Position numbers and translations under genes: made by a program
From: Chitinophagales bacterium
GTDB lineage: Bacteria > Bacteroidota > Bacteroidia > Chitinophagales > CAIOSU01
Length of the DNA stretch: 64,000 nucleotides
Reading direction: 5' to 3'
NCBI GenBank assembly: GCA_040877935.1
Contig: JBBDNB010000019.1
Coordinates: forward strand, 60,785-124,784
Notes under the pieces: generated by a model
Told to the model about the DNA's origin: nothing
Seen by the model: the letters and a program-made list of their open reading frames with translations, nothing else
Database searches by the model: none
Shown here: positions 9,383 through 19,369 of the stretch, in pieces
Layout: every line of letters starts with the position of its first letter
Position numbering within the stretch: the first letter of the stretch is position 1

Positions 9383-10906
9383 TTGAACAGTAACATAAGT
9401 CAAGAAAAAATTGAACTGCTGGGCAAAATTGTTTTGCTTTTAGTGATTTTTTTAATTGTTGCTGTTCGATTAAAGGCCTTTTTTCACGGCAGTTCCTTAA
9501 TGATAGATGAGGCCAACGTGGCCAGAAACATTGCTGAAAGAGGTTTTTTACAACTTTGGCAAAACTTGGATTATGAGCAATACGCTCCCCCCTTATTTCT
9601 CACAATAGTTAAAATTTCTACGCTTATTTTTGGGATGAATGAATATGCCCTCAGGCTTCCTGCTTTGTTGGCTTCATTGCTATGTATTTATCTTATTATT
9701 CGGCTTTGCAGACATCCAGGTTTACAACTGAACAATTGGTATATTTCTATTGCTCTTGTCCTTTTTGGCAGTTCCTATATTATGCTAATGCAAAGCAATA
9801 TGCTGAAGCAATATACCACTGATGCCATGTTGGCTTTGTTTTTTGTTTTAATAGCTATAAACAGCAATTACAAACAGTTTTTTAAAGCTTCAGGGATTTT
9901 ACTTTGGACAATCATGGGAGTATTAAGCATTTGGTCCTCCATGCCAGTGGTTTTTGTTTTGGCAGCTGTGGGGCTTTATTTTTTCAAACAATCAGTTGAT
10001 GCCGGTGAGTGGAAAAAATTCATGTTGTATTTCAGTTTTCTCACGGGAGTTTGGGCATTGAATTTCTTCCTGTATTTTTTCTTTTTGCTCAAAAGCGATG
10101 CGGAGTCGAGTTATTTGCAAAATTACCACGGGCAGTATTTTTTGGATTATGCCCTATGGCAAAAAGAAGCCTGGATTCAAAATTGGAAAATTATTAAGGG
10201 ATTGATTAATGCCTATATAGGCAGTTCTGCAATAGCTATTGTTTGGTTTTTAGTGCTATTAGCAGCGGGAAAAATTTATTTAGCTAAAAGCAAGAAAGGG
10301 TATTTTTTATTGTTTTTGTTGCCTATTTCATTTGCTGCACTGGCTTCCTTTTTAAATTATTATTCGTTTATTCCCCGCTTATTATTGTTTAGCATGCCCC
10401 TGATTTTTGTGGTTTTAGTGTTGGGTTTTCGTTGGTTATGGAATGAAACGCCAATATTTGCAAAAGCATTTTTGCTATTAAGTACGGTGTTTGTTTTAAT
10501 GAAAATGAATGGCTGGATTTATCTACACCCGGAAAAACATTGTCTGATGGAAGAAACTAGGGAAGTAATGGATGAATTGAAAAATGATATTAGATCAGGT
10601 ACAGCTGTTTTTGTAAATCATGAAGGCAGCCCGGCAATTACATTTTATGTGCAATATCATGACAACAAAGAAAAATACAGCGTGTTTAAAGATTTTCGCT
10701 GGATTTTCTGGAATGAAGACATGGTAGAAGAAGCATCAAATTATTTGAAGAACAGCCCAGAACGCAAGCTTTGCATAATTTGGGGGCATAGTCTTAATCA
10801 TTTGATAAATAATGATGTTAAAGCCATAAAAGCCAAAGGCTATAGAATGGAAACAGATATTGAAAAATGGAGGGCAAGAGCTACAAAATGGACTTCAGCT
10901 CAGTAA
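9383..10906 (+). CDS. Membrane glycosyltransferase, GT39/PMT-like (GT-C fold)
   Basis: The 507-residue integral membrane protein has about ten to eleven hydrophobic helices. In the first periplasmic loop it carries the acidic pair of GT-C enzymes (Asp42-Glu43 in LMIDEANVARN), followed by YAPPLFLTIVK, the conserved loop seen in ArnT/PMT relatives that use polyprenyl-phosphate sugars. It probably adds a sugar to a surface glycan, lipid or protein at the outer face of the inner membrane. Substrate unknown. The start is TTG; the next in-frame ATG would remove the first helix and catalytic loop. A second, distantly related GT39 gene is at 49005-50636. Confidence 0.8.
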   Translation: MNSNISQEKIELLGKIVLLLVIFLIVAVRLKAFFHGSSLMIDEANVARNIAERGFLQLWQNLDYEQYAPPLFLTIVKISTLIFGMNEYALRLPALLASLLCIYLIIRLCRHPGLQLNNWYISIALVLFGSSYIMLMQSNMLKQYTTDAMLALFFVLIAINSNYKQFFKASGILLWTIMGVLSIWSSMPVVFVLAAVGLYFFKQSVDAGEWKKFMLYFSFLTGVWALNFFLYFFFLLKSDAESSYLQNYHGQYFLDYALWQKEAWIQNWKIIKGLINAYIGSSAIAIVWFLVLLAAGKIYLAKSKKGYFLLFLLPISFAALASFLNYYSFIPRLLLFSMPLIFVVLVLGFRWLWNETPIFAKAFLLLSTVFVLMKMNGWIYLHPEKHCLMEETREVMDELKNDIRSGTAVFVNHEGSPAITFYVQYHDNKEKYSVFKDFRWIFWNEDMVEEASNYLKNSPERKLCIIWGHSLNHLINNDVKAIKAKGYRMETDIEKWRARATKWTSAQ

Positions 10907-10922
10907 ACCTGATTGGTCTCTA

Positions 10923-10941
10923 AACCCTGTTGGGGTTTTTC
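10923..10941 (+). terminator. Possible weak terminator after the GT39 gene
   Basis: AAACCC and GGGTTT pair around a short loop and are followed by a T-run (to 10940), 16 bp after the stop. The stem is only six pairs, so strength is uncertain. The palindrome at 10956-10985 follows directly. Confidence 0.45.
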
Positions 10942-10955
10942 CTTCTTTGCCTTAA

Positions 10956-10985
10956 CTTTTCCAAAGTTTTTGAACTTTGGAAAAG
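10956..10985. repeat. Perfect 13-bp palindrome, 4-nt loop
   Basis: CTTTTCCAAAGTT and its exact complement flank a TTTG loop. The design (purine-rich arm, TTTG-type loop, arm ending in AACTTTGG) parallels AAACCTTGAAGG at 7843-7857. It lies between the GT39 gene and the glycerophosphodiesterase gene. Confidence 0.75.
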
Positions 10986-11066
10986 GTTTGTCCATCTTCA
11001 GCCCACTAACCTCACCTACGAATTCACCAAATAAATTTTATCTTCGAGTTAATCAAATTCAAACCT

Positions 11067-11972
11067 ATGCTTAAGCCTGTACTGATCTTTCTGTTATTGA
11101 GCCTTACTATTCCTTTAATTTCACTTGCGCAAGAAAGACCTCCTGAAAAATTTGATGTACAGGGACACAGGGGCTGTCGTGGCTTATATCCCGAAAATAG
11201 CATTCCCGGGTTTATACATGCTGTTGATCTTGGTGTAACAACCCTTGAAATTGATGTGGTCATCACCAAAGACAATAAGGTAATACTATCGCATGAACCA
11301 TATATGTCCCCACAAATATGTTTGGACAGGGAAGGAAATGAATTGCCAGAAGACAGCCGCGAAAAGCTCAATATTTATGAAATGAATTACGATGAAATCA
11401 GGGAGTACGATTGTGGCAGTAAACCCCACCCGCAATTTTCTGAGCAAAAGAAAGTGAAAGTCCACAAACCACTGCTTTCGGAGGTGATCGATGAAGTTGA
11501 GAATTATACAAAAGCGAATAAGCTGGAGCCGGTATTTTATAATATTGAGACCAAAACAACCGAAGAAGGCGATCATATTTATCATCCTGAACCTTCTGAA
11601 TTTGTCGATTTATTAATAGATGAGTTGAATCATCATGGTATTGAAGACCGGGTGATCATCCAATCTTTTGATCCTCGAACCCTGGAAGTTGTAAAAGTGG
11701 ATTATCCGAATTACAAAACAGCATTGTTGCTTGGACAAAACCAAAAGCTGGGCGAACAGTTAAAAATACTCGGTTCTATGCCGGATATTCTCAGCCCGCA
11801 TTATTCTTTGGTAAATCAAGGTTTGATGGCCGAAATGAACAGCCGCAATATACAGGTGGTTCCCTGGACTGTGAATGAGCAGAAAGATATGCTGCAAATG
11901 ATAGAACATGGCATAAAAGCAATAATTACGGATTATCCTGATAGGTTGCTTAAATTGCTTGAAGAAAATTGA
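11067..11972 (+). CDS. Secreted glycerophosphodiester phosphodiesterase
   Basis: The enzyme hydrolyses glycerophosphodiesters from phospholipid breakdown to glycerol 3-phosphate and an alcohol. The first 21 residues form a signal peptide (cut near SLAQ), so it acts in the periplasm or at the surface. In the TIM-barrel core I see the catalytic HRG (34-36), PENS (42-45), the metal pair E61 and D63 in EIDVVITKD, and His76 in LSHEP. It has 301 residues, the usual length for GlpQ/UgpQ-like secreted forms. The C-terminal VVPWTVNEQKDM and IKAIITDYPDRL motifs are typical. It appears monocistronic. Confidence 0.92.
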   Translation: MLKPVLIFLLLSLTIPLISLAQERPPEKFDVQGHRGCRGLYPENSIPGFIHAVDLGVTTLEIDVVITKDNKVILSHEPYMSPQICLDREGNELPEDSREKLNIYEMNYDEIREYDCGSKPHPQFSEQKKVKVHKPLLSEVIDEVENYTKANKLEPVFYNIETKTTEEGDHIYHPEPSEFVDLLIDELNHHGIEDRVIIQSFDPRTLEVVKVDYPNYKTALLLGQNQKLGEQLKILGSMPDILSPHYSLVNQGLMAEMNSRNIQVVPWTVNEQKDMLQMIEHGIKAIITDYPDRLLKLLEEN

Positions 11973-12151
11973 TTTGTTTTAATTGTTTAAATTAGTTTTA
12001 CAATTGTGAACAGGATAACATTTTATTTTATAATATATAAGGTTTGATTTAGCGTGATTTACCATCTACTTACATTAAATTGTAGTTGCTAAATGAACAA
12101 TGCTGTCATTTTTTTATTAAATTAGAGAACTCCAAACAAAAACCAATAGAT

Positions 12152-15100
12152 ATGAAAGCTTTATCGAGTGTGATTACAGTACTCTTACTGTTTGTAATTA
12201 GTGGTGCTTTTGCACAGACCGACTATGTTCCTGTAGATGGAACTACCACTACTATAAATGTTCCTAGTAGTGGTTATGAATTTGTTTATGATCACGGAGG
12301 GCCTGGCGGTGATTTTTCTGCTTGTGGAGGGGCAGCTGGAACCACTGGTGACTATCTTAATTGTGGGTGTACTACTATAATGACTATCTGCCCTGATAAT
12401 CCTTCCGGACCAGTGTCTTTGGATTTCTTTGAATTTGATGTGTTTGCATCATTTGATTGGGTGATTATTTACGATAATAATGCAGCAAGTGGTACCGAGC
12501 TTTTCAATAATGATATTACAGGTGATCGTTGCATGACAACAACACTATATGAAGCTACAAATGCCTCTGGTTGCCTAACAATAGAGTTCTTTGCTACTAC
12601 AGGAACAAACTTTGGAGGTTTTGGCGCTGAAATCATACTGCCTCCAAGTGGTGATAATGATGCAGGTGTTGCTTCATTAATAACCCCCCAAACTGGTTGT
12701 CCCGGTGATATTGAACCCGTTGAAGTTGAGGTTTCAAATTTTGGAATCAATCGTATTGATTCAGTAGAAGTACAATGGTCATTAAATGGCACGTTCCAAG
12801 GTTCTGTTGATGTAACGGATACAATTGGGGTCTCTGAATCCGTGAATGTAGTATTGGGTAATGTTACATTTACAGCGGGTCAATCCATTGACATCGCAGC
12901 TTGGACTGTTGAGCCCAACGGAGTAGTTGATACTGTACCAGCCAACGATACTTTAGACTTCTTTATTGGAAGCCCTTCACTGACTGGTACCTATACGGCA
13001 GGGGATGCGGGTTCTGATTTTGCCGGATTGCAAGAAGCAATTGATACACTTGCTGCTTATGGTGTTTGTGGTCCTGTTACCATTAATATGAAACCCGGTA
13101 CTTATACCGGACAATTTGAAGTGCCTGAAATTTTAGGAGCTTCTGCTACCAATACCATTACTGTTCAGTCTGAATTATTGGACAGTTCTACCGTAGTTTT
13201 TTCACATCCTTCTTCCACTTCTTCAGCAGACAATCATTTGCTTTTGATGGATGGAGCAGATTACTTTACTTTCCAACATTTGACATTTGAAAGAATGGGC
13301 GGTGAAGATTATGCTACCATTTTAGAGCTGACAAATGGTGCTGATTACAATAATTTCTCTAATAATGAATTTAGAGCTTCAAGAAATTATACAACCATTG
13401 AGTTTGGTGATTATTCATCTGTTTTTTCAAGCGATGCTTCGGATGATTTGTACAATACTTTTACAAATAACTTTTTCAATGGTAATGGAAATGGATTTTG
13501 GTATTATAACACTGCAGGTTTTACAGACAATCAACCTTCATTAATTGTAGAAAACAACAAGATTGAAACTTTCTATGTAGGATTATTCACTCCAAATCAT
13601 GCCAATTCTAAAATATTGAACAATATAATCAGTAGAACTAGCAATACTTCTACAGAGCTATATTTTGGAATTTCTTTGAGGGATACTGATGGCGATAATG
13701 TAGAAGTAGCATACAATCAAGTTTATGCAAAAGAAGGCGGATACGGAATTGCTATTAGGGATTGCGAGGGAACAGCTAACAATCCTATATTGGTTTACAA
13801 TAATTTTGCCCAGGCTGGAGGAGCTACTGGTAGAGCTTTGCTTGCAGACAGTGATGCAAAGTATGTACATTTCTTGCACAATAATGGTTTAACAAGTGGT
13901 ACAGATGCTGGAGCAGGCGCATTTTACGCTACTGACGGTGGTACGGAATTCCTTACCTTGTTGAATAACAATTTTGCCAATAGCAATGGAGGAAATGCCG
14001 TTTATATCACTACTACAGCCTCTGTCAATGTAATTGATTCTTCTGATTACAACAATGTTTATACAACTGGAGCAGAATTGGCCAATTTAGGAGGAAATGG
14101 CTTTCCTACCCTAGGTGATTTACAGGCAGGAACAGGAACGGATGCCAATTCAATTTCTGTAGATCCACTTTATGTTTCTAATAATAACTTATATGCTTTC
14201 AATCCAGCTTTGGATGGGGCCGGAGTTGAAATACCATTCATTACGGATGATATTTTTGGAGAGCTAAGAACCTTGCCTGCTGATATAGGTGCTAATAATG
14301 TTGATGCGCAGGCCAATGATGTAAGTTTGGCCTCCATTAATAATTCGACAATTTGTGCAGGTTCAGAGGATATTTCTGTGACCATAGTCAATACGGGTAC
14401 ACAGGATTTAACATCGGCTTTGGTAGTGTATAGTGTTGATGGTGCAGTACAAGCTCCATTGAGTTTTGGTGGCACCCTGGCTTCAGGTGAAGATTCAAGT
14501 TTTGTAGTAGGCAGCTTCAACTTTACTTCCTCTCCACAACCATATAATATTGTAGCTTGGGTAGCTTCTCCTAATGGACAGCCTGATCCCAATACAGCCA
14601 ATGACACGGCCTCATTAAGCATATCAACTAGTCTGGACGGTACATATTCTATTGATCCATCAGGTTCTGGAGATTATGTAAGCTTTAATGCCGCAGTTGA
14701 TGCTTTGAATAATTTTGGCATTTGCGGCCCAGTAACATTCAATGCAGTTCCAGGCTTATATCAGGAAAGCGTTCAATTAAATGAAGTATCAGGTGCCTCT
14801 GCTACCAATACCATTACTTTTGACGGTGGAGATTCCACTTTGGTTACACTGGAATATGATGGATCTGGTAATTCAGGCAGTACTTATGCCGTAGTTTACT
14901 TGAATGGTGCGGATTATGTAACCTTTAAAAACATGACCGTTCGACATAGCGGAACGGGTACGGACGAATGGGGCTTTATGTTGAGCAATGCAGCCAATTA
15001 CAATACCATAGAAGCATGTAAAATTGAGGTAGAATTGATCGGAACCACCTTTGATGTTGCTGGGATTGTAGCTTCGGCTGATGAAGGCGATGATTTTTCA

Positions 15101-18100
15101 CAAGGTGACAATGCCAATTACAATACCATTAGGGGCAACTTAATTATAGGTGGTGAAAAGAACATCCACTTGGAAGGAGATGATGGAGGATTGAATGTTG
15201 GTAATAAAATCATCAACAACCGATTATTCGGAGCTGATGACCATGCCATAGAAGTAGATGACCAAGATTCTCTGTATGTTGAAGGCAATATTGTAAGAGA
15301 TTTAAAAGATGCTGGAGCAGATGCCATCTATTTATTTGATGTGAACAACTATACTATTATAGGAAATGATGTGATTTCACCCGATTGGGGAATATATGTA
15401 AATGATGGTAACGATGGCTTTACGCCTGCTGCTCCTTCATTGGTGGCCAATAATATGGTTATTAGTACATCGGACTATGCAGTTTATTTACTCGATGTAG
15501 AATCCACTGATTATTTCCACAATACCACAATGGGTGATCCCGGCTTGGGATTGAACGATGTGGAAACAGGAATACGTGTGGTAAACAATATTATGGCGAG
15601 TTTAACGGGCTTTGCATTGGATTATGCCGATGCAGATCCGCTTGATTCACTGGATTACAATATCTACTATACACCTGCATCCAATACCAATTTTGTAGAA
15701 GTAGGGACTGCAAATTTTGTTGACCTGGCAGATTTTCAGGCCAATTTACCCGGTAATTACAATACCAATTCACTGGAAGGTGACCCACTTTTTGTTTCTG
15801 CTACAGACTTAAGGGTTATTGGAGGTTTAGCTGATTCTGCGGCCACCCCAATTGGAATTACAGTTGATATCGATGGAAATACAAGAAGTACGGATTTTCC
15901 TGATATTGGAGCCTATGAATTTGATGTGCTCAATAGGGATTTATCCGTAACAAATATTCCATTGGAGTCTATTTGTCCAGGAGTTTCGGATGTAAGTGTG
16001 GAAATTCTAAACTTAGGTTTTCAAGATATCAATTCCGCTCAAATTTTCTGGACGGTAAATGGAGCCGTTCAAACACCTTTTACTTTTAATGGCGTATTAC
16101 CAAGTTTTGAAGACAGCACTTTTGTGATTGGAACTTTCAATTTCATGGGAGGTAACCAAACTTATGACATCCAAATTTGGACAGATAATCCAAATGGATC
16201 AACTGATCAGGATCCATCTAATGACACACTACTGATGTCGGGAGTTAGAACTGGTTTGGAAGGAACATATACCATTGATACTAGTGGAAATGGCGATTTC
16301 CTCAACTTTAATGAGGCTGCGGATGCGCTTAATCAATATGGTGTATGTGGTCCCGTGGTTATTACAGCCGAACCAGGTGTTTATCAGGAAAGCGTCCAAT
16401 TAACTGAAGTAACAGGAGCATCCGCAACCAATACCATTACTTTTGATGGTGGAGATTCCACATTGGTTACACTGGAATACGATGGTTCTGGTAATTCCGG
16501 CAGTACTTATGCCGTAGTTTACTTGAATGGTGCGGATTATGTCACCTTCAAAAACATGACCGTAAGCCATACTGGTGCTGATACGGACGAATGGGGTTTT
16601 ATGCTGAGCAATGCGGCCAACTACAATACCATTGAAGCATGTAAGATCGAAGTAGAATTGATCGGAACCACCTTTGATGTTGCCGGTATAGTATCTTCTG
16701 CAAATGAAGGAGATGATTTTTCACAAGGTGACAATGCCAATTACAATACGTTTAGAGGAAACTTAATTATTGGAGGTGAAAAGAATATCCACTTAGAAGG
16801 TGATGATGGAGGATTGAATATCGGCAATAAAATCATTAACAATAGACTATTCGGAGCGGATGACCACGCCATAGAAGTAGATGACCAAGATTCCCTGTAT
16901 ATTGAAGGCAATATTGTGAGAAATTTACAAGATGCTTTTGCAGATGCCATCTACTTATTAGATGTGAACAACTATACAATTATTGGCAATGATGTGATTT
17001 CACCTGACTGGGGTATATATATCACAGATGGCAATGATGGCTATACACCGCCTGTTCCATCATTGGTAGCCAACAATATGGTGATCAGCGAAACGGATTA
17101 TGCCATATACCTGAATGATGTTGAATCCACGGATTTCTTTCACAATACTGTTTTGGGCGATCCCGGCTTGGGATTGAACGATGTGGAAATAGGTGTTCGT
17201 GTAGTTAACAATATTATGGCGAGTTTAACGGGCTATGCACTGGATTACTCAGATGCAGATCCGCTTGATTCACTGGATTACAACATCTATTACACACCTG
17301 TATCCAATACCAATTTTGTAGAAGTAGGAACTGCAAATTTTGTTGATCTGGCAGATTTTCAGGCCAATTTACCCGGTAATTACAACACCAATTCATTGGA
17401 AGGTAATCCAATATTTATATCTACTTCCAATGATCTTCATGTGCTTGGCCCACTGGCAGATTCATCAGCTACACCAATTGGAATTACGGTTGATGTCGAT
17501 GGCGATACCAGGAATGCGACTTTCCCTGATATCGGTGCCGATGAATTTGATGTAAGGCAAATTGATATCGCATTATTGGAAATTTTGGAGCAACCACAGG
17601 ATGATTGTGATATTGCTGCTGATTCAATTGTGGTGCGTATAGCTGGTTTTGGTATTCAGCCACAGTCCAATGTGGATGTTTATTATTCTGTTAATGGTGC
17701 TGCACCTGTTTTAGGAGGAACCGGTACTGCAAGTGTTGGAATTGCAGAGTATGACACTGTTACATTAAGTGGATTTGATTTTACTATGGATGGTATTTAT
17801 GATATAGAGATATTTGTATCAGTAGCCAATGATGAAGAGTTGAGCAATGATACTATAAATACCACAGTAGAAAATCTGGCCATTCCTGATTTGATCGTTG
17901 ACAATGTATCTGCAATCTGTGACAGTGGTACTGCAACTATAGATGTAAGCACTACTGCAATGATGGTGAACTGGTATTTGGAAAATGATACTGCTTCAGC
18001 AGTGTATGATACTGGCAGAAGTGTAGTTACGCCTTTCTTAACTGAAAGCGATACTTTGTATGCAGAGTTGATTGACGAGCAAAGTGGTTTTGTAGGGCCT

Positions 18101-19252
18101 TTGGATAATACAATTGGAACTACAAATACTTCTGCCTTAACAAATCAATACATGATTTTTGATGTATTCCAAACGCTCACTTTAAATTCAGTACTAATTA
18201 TTGGCGATGGAACAGGGGGTACAATCACTGTAACACTGGAGGACAACAATAGCAATGTATTGCAAACAGCTTCATTGAATATTGTTGATGGACCTAACCG
18301 TTATAATTTAGGATTTGTCATTCCACCGGGTACGGGATATCAACTGAGAGTTCAGAACTTTGGAAGTGCAAGTATTTACAGAAATACTACAGGAGCTAAT
18401 TATCCTTATGAATTGCCCGGATTTTTGACCATTACAGGAAATAGCTTTAGCCCTACATATGTATATTACTTCTACGATTGGGAAATCTTAGTTCCCGGAT
18501 GTAACTCAGACCTGATTCCTGTACCTGTACCGGTAAATCCAAGTCCGGTTGTTAATCTTGGAGCCGACAGTGAGATTTGCCAGGGCGATGCACTGGTGCT
18601 CGATGCCGGAAATGCAGGCGCAGATTATGAATGGTCAGATGGAAGTGACAATCAGACCTTGTCTGTAAGTACTGCAGGAGATTATTCTGTTACTGTTACC
18701 GACCCAAGTACATGTTCTGATAGCGATACGGTATCAGTGGCTGTTAATCCACTGCCCTCTGTTAGTATTGGAAATGATACCACGCTTTGTGATACTGCCT
18801 GGGTGATATTTGATGCAGGAGCTGGATTTGATGCTTACCGTTGGACTTTAAATGGTGATTTAGTAGGAAACACGCAAATGATTACTGTTGAGTTCCCAGG
18901 TACATACACTGTAGAAGTTGAAACTGATCAAGCATGTACAAATACGGCTTCAGCAACAATTACTGTTGAAAATTGTGTAGGTATAGAAGGATTGTTTGCT
19001 GAAAATGCAATCAGTATTTATCCTAATCCTAACGATGGTCAATTCAATCTCAGTGTAGATATGGAACAGACTACCAAAGCTTTGTTTACTTTGGTTGATC
19101 TCAGTGGCAAAGTGATTTATGAAGAAGAGTTAACGCTGAACCAGGGGAACACTATTCGCAATTATGATTTTGATCTCTTGAGTGCCGGAGTTTATCTGGT
19201 TAAACTTACTACTGAAAAAGATCACCATGTACAGCGACTAGTGATCGACTGA
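12152..19252 (+). CDS. Giant secreted beta-helix protein with type IX type A sorting domain
   Basis: The 2366-residue product starts MKALSSVITVLLLFVIS, a signal peptide ending near AFAQ. A Cys-rich CUB-like domain spans about residues 40-165. Then comes a repeating block of a CARDB/Ig-like segment (openings near 170, 722, 1262 and 1804, each with a pattern like C.G..D.SV.I.N.G) followed by a right-handed parallel beta-helix (from about 283, 829 and 1370, opening GTYxID..GxGDYxxFNxAxDAL..YG.CGPV). Helices 2 and 3 are almost identical. After the fourth CARDB-like segment, PKD-like modules (about 2130-2285) lead to the sorting domain (ISIYPNPNDGQFNLS ... SAGVYLVKLTTEKD ... RLVID). Beta-helices of this kind occur in polysaccharide lyases and adhesins; I see no lyase active site and call it a surface or secreted protein of unknown ligand. 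An in-frame ATG 66 bp upstream would bury the signal peptide and is rejected. Confidence 0.88.
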   Translation: MKALSSVITVLLLFVISGAFAQTDYVPVDGTTTTINVPSSGYEFVYDHGGPGGDFSACGGAAGTTGDYLNCGCTTIMTICPDNPSGPVSLDFFEFDVFASFDWVIIYDNNAASGTELFNNDITGDRCMTTTLYEATNASGCLTIEFFATTGTNFGGFGAEIILPPSGDNDAGVASLITPQTGCPGDIEPVEVEVSNFGINRIDSVEVQWSLNGTFQGSVDVTDTIGVSESVNVVLGNVTFTAGQSIDIAAWTVEPNGVVDTVPANDTLDFFIGSPSLTGTYTAGDAGSDFAGLQEAIDTLAAYGVCGPVTINMKPGTYTGQFEVPEILGASATNTITVQSELLDSSTVVFSHPSSTSSADNHLLLMDGADYFTFQHLTFERMGGEDYATILELTNGADYNNFSNNEFRASRNYTTIEFGDYSSVFSSDASDDLYNTFTNNFFNGNGNGFWYYNTAGFTDNQPSLIVENNKIETFYVGLFTPNHANSKILNNIISRTSNTSTELYFGISLRDTDGDNVEVAYNQVYAKEGGYGIAIRDCEGTANNPILVYNNFAQAGGATGRALLADSDAKYVHFLHNNGLTSGTDAGAGAFYATDGGTEFLTLLNNNFANSNGGNAVYITTTASVNVIDSSDYNNVYTTGAELANLGGNGFPTLGDLQAGTGTDANSISVDPLYVSNNNLYAFNPALDGAGVEIPFITDDIFGELRTLPADIGANNVDAQANDVSLASINNSTICAGSEDISVTIVNTGTQDLTSALVVYSVDGAVQAPLSFGGTLASGEDSSFVVGSFNFTSSPQPYNIVAWVASPNGQPDPNTANDTASLSISTSLDGTYSIDPSGSGDYVSFNAAVDALNNFGICGPVTFNAVPGLYQESVQLNEVSGASATNTITFDGGDSTLVTLEYDGSGNSGSTYAVVYLNGADYVTFKNMTVRHSGTGTDEWGFMLSNAANYNTIEACKIEVELIGTTFDVAGIVASADEGDDFSQGDNANYNTIRGNLIIGGEKNIHLEGDDGGLNVGNKIINNRLFGADDHAIEVDDQDSLYVEGNIVRDLKDAGADAIYLFDVNNYTIIGNDVISPDWGIYVNDGNDGFTPAAPSLVANNMVISTSDYAVYLLDVESTDYFHNTTMGDPGLGLNDVETGIRVVNNIMASLTGFALDYADADPLDSLDYNIYYTPASNTNFVEVGTANFVDLADFQANLPGNYNTNSLEGDPLFVSATDLRVIGGLADSAATPIGITVDIDGNTRSTDFPDIGAYEFDVLNRDLSVTNIPLESICPGVSDVSVEILNLGFQDINSAQIFWTVNGAVQTPFTFNGVLPSFEDSTFVIGTFNFMGGNQTYDIQIWTDNPNGSTDQDPSNDTLLMSGVRTGLEGTYTIDTSGNGDFLNFNEAADALNQYGVCGPVVITAEPGVYQESVQLTEVTGASATNTITFDGGDSTLVTLEYDGSGNSGSTYAVVYLNGADYVTFKNMTVSHTGADTDEWGFMLSNAANYNTIEACKIEVELIGTTFDVAGIVSSANEGDDFSQGDNANYNTFRGNLIIGGEKNIHLEGDDGGLNIGNKIINNRLFGADDHAIEVDDQDSLYIEGNIVRNLQDAFADAIYLLDVNNYTIIGNDVISPDWGIYITDGNDGYTPPVPSLVANNMVISETDYAIYLNDVESTDFFHNTVLGDPGLGLNDVEIGVRVVNNIMASLTGYALDYSDADPLDSLDYNIYYTPVSNTNFVEVGTANFVDLADFQANLPGNYNTNSLEGNPIFISTSNDLHVLGPLADSSATPIGITVDVDGDTRNATFPDIGADEFDVRQIDIALLEILEQPQDDCDIAADSIVVRIAGFGIQPQSNVDVYYSVNGAAPVLGGTGTASVGIAEYDTVTLSGFDFTMDGIYDIEIFVSVANDEELSNDTINTTVENLAIPDLIVDNVSAICDSGTATIDVSTTAMMVNWYLENDTASAVYDTGRSVVTPFLTESDTLYAELIDEQSGFVGPLDNTIGTTNTSALTNQYMIFDVFQTLTLNSVLIIGDGTGGTITVTLEDNNSNVLQTASLNIVDGPNRYNLGFVIPPGTGYQLRVQNFGSASIYRNTTGANYPYELPGFLTITGNSFSPTYVYYFYDWEILVPGCNSDLIPVPVPVNPSPVVNLGADSEICQGDALVLDAGNAGADYEWSDGSDNQTLSVSTAGDYSVTVTDPSTCSDSDTVSVAVNPLPSVSIGNDTTLCDTAWVIFDAGAGFDAYRWTLNGDLVGNTQMITVEFPGTYTVEVETDQACTNTASATITVENCVGIEGLFAENAISIYPNPNDGQFNLSVDMEQTTKALFTLVDLSGKVIYEEELTLNQGNTIRNYDFDLLSAGVYLVKLTTEKDHHVQRLVID
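14318..17563 (+). repeat. Tandem intragenic duplication, about 1.62 kb per unit
   Basis: Two units (14318-15937 and 15938-17563) each encode a CARDB-like plus beta-helix block of about 541 residues. Matching landmarks are exactly 1623 bp apart, for example GGTGGAGATTCCAC near 14825 and 16448, and AACAATATTATGGCGAG near 15584 and 17207. The beta-helix part is nearly identical at the protein level and very similar in DNA. The CARDB-like part is more diverged. Confidence 0.9.
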
Positions 19253-19280
19253 TAAAGCATCAAAATTTTATTTAAAAGGA

Positions 19281-19314
19281 CAGCAGGTTATTTATATAGC
19301 CTGCTGTTTTTTTT
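19281..19314 (+). terminator. Rho-independent terminator of the beta-helix gene
   Basis: CAGCAGG (19281-19287) pairs with CCTGCTG (19300-19306), followed by eight T. It starts 28 bp after the stop codon. Confidence 0.85.
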
Positions 19315-19369
19315 GAGAATGGATTATGGAGTTTCACTTTGGTATCATTGCCGCTTGCTGAGAGGTACT

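Noticed and set aside
14170..14622. 150-codon minus-strand frame
   Set aside because: Antisense within the giant beta-helix gene; repetitive composition explains the lack of stops.
12152..19252. Pectate lyase or other polysaccharide lyase
   Set aside because: The beta-helix repeats are present but no lyase catalytic residues or calcium-site pattern could be recognised.
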